DNA from: Rhodobacter sp. SY28-1
GTDB taxonomy: Bacteria > Pseudomonadota > Alphaproteobacteria > Rhodobacterales > Rhodobacteraceae
Direction: 5' to 3'
NCBI RefSeq assembly: GCF_005222785.1
Contig: NZ_STGH01000006.1
Location: 34,488 to 98,487 of the forward strand
Length of the DNA: 64,000 bases
This document shows, piece after piece, positions 61,057 to 64,000 of this stretch; the stretch's first letter is position 1; each line of letters begins with the position of its first letter. Position numbers and translations under genes: made by a program. A model generated the notes under the pieces. The model made no database searches, had not been told where the DNA came from, and saw only the letters and a list, made by a program, of their open reading frames with translations.

Positions 61057-62280
61057 TCAGAGACCCGATTTCAGGTTTTCCACCCACTTGGCATGGGCAT
61101 CAGCCGCCGGCATGTCGGATTTCCAGAACTCAACCATCAGGTCTTCGTTCAGCTTCTGGACGTCCGGCGACCAGTTCATGTCGCCCGAGGGAACGATGTT
61201 GCCACCGGCCAGCACTTCGAGGCCCTTCTTCATGCAGTCGTTGGCAGCGCCCATGTCGATGTCGCCACGGATCGGCAGCGAGCCCTTCTTCAGGTTGAAG
61301 GCGACCTGAACTTCCGGGCTGACGAGGAGAGCCGCAAGACGCTTCTGCGCGGCTTCCTTTTCCGGATCATCCAGTTTCGGGAAGTAGAACGCGTCCCCGC
61401 CAGTCGAGATGTACTCGTTCAGGCCAAGGCCCAGCAGGCAGGTGTAATCCTTGCCAGCCACTTCGCCCGCAACCTGGAATTCACCCTGCGCCCAGTCACC
61501 CATGATCTGGCCCGCGGCCTGGTCGGTGATGACAAGGTTGGTCGCCTGGTTCCAGTCCTGCACGGCCGAACCCTTGGCCAGTTCACGCGCTTCGGCAGCG
61601 GCGGCAAAGACCTTGGCGTATTCTTCGCCTGCGGCCACGTCCATGTTCTTGTCGACGTTCACGGCCTTCCAGGCATCAAGCCCGGCCACCGCGATCTGCA
61701 TCGCGCCGAAGGCCAGGTTCGACTGCCAGGGCTGGTCACCCAAGGCCAGCGGCAGCTTGCCTGCTTCGCGGACCTTCGGCGCGGACTCGACGAACTCGTT
61801 CCAGTTGGTCGGAACCGGAATGCCCAGGTCCTCATAGACCTTGTTCGAGATCCACAGCCATTCCGGCGAGTGGATGTTCACCGGGGCGCAGTAGATCTTG
61901 CCGTCGACAGTGCAGGCGTCCAGCAGCGACGGCGGATTGACGATCCCTTTCCAGTTGTTGGCCTCGGCCACGTCGGTCAGGTCCAGCATGAGGCCAGCCT
62001 CGACCAGTTCCAGCGCCTGCTGGCCGTGGTTGAACTGGGTGGCGCCCATCGGGTCGCCGCCGGTGATCCGGCTGATCATGATCGGACGCGCGGTGCCACC
62101 GCCGCCAGCGATCGCGCCGTCGACCCATTTGTCGCCCGAAGCGTCGAACGCTTTGGCGAGTTCAGCGACCGCTGCGGCTTCCCCGCCCGAGGTCCACCAG
62201 TGGGTGACCTCCAGCTCGGTTGCCATGGCGGGCATCGCCACGGACATCGCAAGAAGCGCCGTCATCTTCGAAAGTTTCAT
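61057..62280 (-). CDS. Sugar ABC transporter substrate-binding protein
   Basis: 407 residues from the ATG at 62280 (GGGAGGA upstream). Signal peptide MKLSKMTALLAMSVAMPAMA; mature start ELEVTHWWTSGGEAAAVAEL. Type-II (MalE/UgpB-like) fold: FDASGDKWVDGAIAGGGGTA, LDACTVDGKIYCAPVNIHSP, GDWAQGEFQV. First gene of the operon; two LacI-type operators sit between its RBS and the upstream region. Likely ligand: mannosides or xylosides from the downstream hydrolases. Confidence 0.94.
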   Translation of the reverse strand: MKLSKMTALLAMSVAMPAMATELEVTHWWTSGGEAAAVAELAKAFDASGDKWVDGAIAGGGGTARPIMISRITGGDPMGATQFNHGQQALELVEAGLMLDLTDVAEANNWKGIVNPPSLLDACTVDGKIYCAPVNIHSPEWLWISNKVYEDLGIPVPTNWNEFVESAPKVREAGKLPLALGDQPWQSNLAFGAMQIAVAGLDAWKAVNVDKNMDVAAGEEYAKVFAAAAEARELAKGSAVQDWNQATNLVITDQAAGQIMGDWAQGEFQVAGEVAGKDYTCLLGLGLNEYISTGGDAFYFPKLDDPEKEAAQKRLAALLVSPEVQVAFNLKKGSLPIRGDIDMGAANDCMKKGLEVLAGGNIVPSGDMNWSPDVQKLNEDLMVEFWKSDMPAADAHAKWVENLKSGL

Positions 62281-62297
62281 ACCGTTCCTCCCGGTTT

Positions 62298-62332
62298 CTA
62301 AAACGTTATAGAAATAGCCTATAACGTTATAG
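62298..62332. promoter_or_regulatory. Two LacI-type operators
   Basis: A perfect 14-bp palindrome CTATAACGTTATAG (62319-62332) and a one-mismatch copy CTAAAACGTTATAG (62298-62311). The centres are 21 bp apart, two helical turns. A CG-centred dyad is the typical LacI-family site, and a LacI gene is divergent. Confidence 0.8.
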
Positions 62333-62602
62333 TTTTGCCAATCAACTAATCTTTTCGCTTGTAGCAGCCCCTCACAGAAGTTTTCATGGAGGGATGATCT
62401 GCGCCAATCCGCGCGGAAATCCATGCGTGATCAGGGCCAATGCCGCAGTGCCGAAACAGCGTGAAACCCCTTGCCGGACGGGCGCTTCCTTGCCCCGGTC
62501 CTGCAGTCACTGCTGCGGCTGCACAACGGGCCCTTCGCAGCGAATCACCTGACGGGATTCGCCGCGATCGCTCTGCCGGGCGAAGAAGAGACGGAGGCTG
62601 CA

Positions 62603-63637
62603 ATGGCTGCTCTCTCTGATCCGCCGCCCCCTGATTCGGACGTCCGCCCGACGCTGAAGACGATCGCCGCCGCCACCGGCCTTGCCATCGCCACTGTCTC
62701 CCGCGCGCTGAAGGATGCCCCCGACATCGGCGAGGACACCAAGCGCCGCGTCCGCGAAACCGCCGCCCTCCTCGGCTACCGCCCGAACCGCGCGGGTGTG
62801 CGCCTGCGCACCGGCAAGACCAATGTGATCGCGCTCGTGCTGTCGACCGAAACCGACATCATGAACCACACCTCGCGGCTGATCTATTCCATCGCCGCCG
62901 CCCTGCGCGGCACCGCCTACCACCTGGTCGTGATGCCCTTCTTCCCCGACCAGGACCCGATGGAGCCGATCCGCTACCTGGTTGAGACCGAAAGTGCCGA
63001 CGGCATCATCCTGAACCAGACCAAGGAAGACGACCCCCGCATCCGCTACATGCACGACCACGGCTTCCCCTTCGCCGCACACGGCCGCAGCAACATGGGG
63101 ATCGATCACCTCTATTTCGACTTCGACAATGAAAGCTTCGGCCGCCTTGCCGCCCGCGCGCTGGTCGAGCGTGGCCGGAAGCGGCTTTTCCTCGTCGCCC
63201 CGCCCCGCGCCCATATGTACGCCCGCCACATGATCACCGGCTTCTCCGATGAGGCAGCCCTGCTCGGTGTCCGCTTCGAGATTTCCGACCGCGTCACCTC
63301 GGACGCCGGGGGCGATCCGATCGAGGCCGCCATCGCCGCCCGCTTTGCTGCGCCCGATCCGCCCGACGGTCTGCTCCTCGGGTCGACGACCGCCGCGATG
63401 GCCGCCATCGCCGGGGCGGAACGCTCGCACCTTGTCCTCGGTCGCGACTTCGACGTCGTCGCGAAAGAGGCCGTCCCGATGCTGCGGCGCTTCCGGCAGG
63501 AAATCCTGATCATCCGGGAAGATGTTGGCCGCGCAGGGGAATTCCTCGCACGGGCGCTGGTGGCCGCGATCGACAAACGCGACTGGGCCGAACGGCAGGG
63601 ATTGGAAGTCCCGGTCAGGGTTGAAACGGGCGGCTAG
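62603..63637 (+). CDS. LacI-family transcriptional regulator
   Basis: 344 residues from the ATG at 62603 (ACGGAGG upstream). An N-terminal extension (SDPPPPDSD) precedes the LacI helix-turn-helix (TLKTIAAATGLAIATVSRAL, GYRPNRAGVRLRTGKTNVIA). The ligand domain is a type-I binding-protein fold (LVETESADGIILNQTKEDDP, PPDGLLLGSTTAAMAAIAGA). It faces the sugar operon and should bind the two operators 271 bp upstream of its own start; the sugar effector is unknown. Confidence 0.93.
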   Translation: MAALSDPPPPDSDVRPTLKTIAAATGLAIATVSRALKDAPDIGEDTKRRVRETAALLGYRPNRAGVRLRTGKTNVIALVLSTETDIMNHTSRLIYSIAAALRGTAYHLVVMPFFPDQDPMEPIRYLVETESADGIILNQTKEDDPRIRYMHDHGFPFAAHGRSNMGIDHLYFDFDNESFGRLAARALVERGRKRLFLVAPPRAHMYARHMITGFSDEAALLGVRFEISDRVTSDAGGDPIEAAIAARFAAPDPPDGLLLGSTTAAMAAIAGAERSHLVLGRDFDVVAKEAVPMLRRFRQEILIIREDVGRAGEFLARALVAAIDKRDWAERQGLEVPVRVETGG

Positions 63638-63659
63638 GGCCCGAAGGGGAGGGATTGAG

Positions 63660-64000
63660 ATGAAGACGATGAAGGGTCCTGCGTTGTTTCTGGCGCAGTT
63701 TGCGGGGGATGCGGCGCCGTTCAACTCGTGGGGGTCGATCACCAAGTGGGCGGCGGATTGCGGCTATGTCGGGGTGCAGGTGCCGTCCTGGGACGGGCGG
63801 CTGTTTGACCTGGACAAGGCCGCGTCCTCAAAGACCTGGTGCGATGAGTTCAAGGGGCAGGCGGCCGAGAACGGGATCGAGGTGACGGAGCTGTCGACCC
63901 ACCTGCAGGGCCAGTTGGTCGCGGTCCATCCGGCCTATGACACGGCGTTTGACGGCTTCGCGGCCCCTGCCGTGCGCGGCAATCCGAAGGCCCGCGCCGA
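63660..64000 (+). CDS. Sugar phosphate isomerase/epimerase (partial, runs off window)
   Basis: Open from the ATG at 63660 (GGGGAGGG upstream) to the window end, ~113 residues. It begins MKTMKGPALFLAQFAGDAAP and continues ADCGYVGVQVPSWDGRLFDL and TELSTHLQGQLVAVHPAYDT, the N-terminal part of a xylose-isomerase-like TIM barrel. It follows LacI by 22 bases and probably belongs to the same sugar pathway. Confidence 0.85.
   Translation, partial: MKTMKGPALFLAQFAGDAAPFNSWGSITKWAADCGYVGVQVPSWDGRLFDLDKAASSKTWCDEFKGQAAENGIEVTELSTHLQGQLVAVHPAYDTAFDGFAAPAVRGNPKARA

Noticed and set aside
1..64000. CRISPR arrays, rRNA genes and complete tRNA genes
   Set aside because: No regularly spaced direct repeats, rRNA-like stretches or cloverleaf candidates were found by reading.

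Overview
The window is GC-rich DNA of alphaproteobacterial character, most probably from a member of the Rhodobacterales (Rhodobacteraceae/Paracoccaceae). This rests on the high GC third-position bias, two complete TRAP transporters, FCD-type GntR regulators, and the mix of DUF3489, DUF7220-like and P27 terminase genes. The assignment is inference; no rRNA or tRNA gene was found. The annotation comes from reading motifs, start contexts and gene order only.

Left part (about 1-12.3 kb): a mosaic of decayed phage or plasmid modules. It holds the 3' part of a helicase-like ATPase with a palindrome inside its coding sequence, and a GNAT gene divergent from a LysR regulator. Next is a ParB-like/DNA-methyltransferase fusion followed by three tightly packed phage genes ending in a P27-type small terminase, with no large terminase after it. 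Then come DUF3489 and a small hypothetical gene, and an intact serine recombinase with a dyad at its promoter. Two progressively decayed copies of that recombinase are separated by cargo: an SDR, and a winged-helix/TPR regulator. Middle-left (12.3-21.8 kb): a CHASE3 histidine kinase with a solute-binding protein, a small GNAT, a secreted protein, a second winged-helix/TPR regulator, many IS6 and IS3 remnants, and an orphan terminator that suggests a small RNA.

Catabolic block (21.9-42.4 kb): (i) a DeoR regulator and TRAP transporter divergent from a three-gene operon resembling GlpA/GlpB/GlpK, without GlpC; (ii) a CPA1 antiporter with a cyclic-nucleotide-binding domain; (iii) a shikimate/quinate cluster with two GntR regulators, shikimate dehydrogenase, TRAP transporter, HpaI-type aldolase, AEC carrier and a QuiC-type 3-dehydroshikimate dehydratase fused to an HPPD-like half. 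An imperfect direct repeat of about 30-50 bp occurs at both edges of this block.

Right part (43.2-64 kb): a berberine-bridge-type flavoprotein oxidase, a SAM/adenylate-cyclase/AAA/TPR protein and a Crp/Fnr regulator lie in series, followed by a small DUF1127-like gene and a strong terminator. On the other strand is a class-III aminotransferase with its GntR regulator, sharing TGATCA-centred operators. Last is a long hemicellulose/mannoside operon: ABC sugar importer, GH2 beta-mannosidase, isomerase, Gfo/Idh/MocA oxidoreductase and GH43 xylosidase. A divergent LacI regulator faces two 14-bp operators whose centres are 21 bp apart. The window ends inside a second TIM-barrel isomerase.
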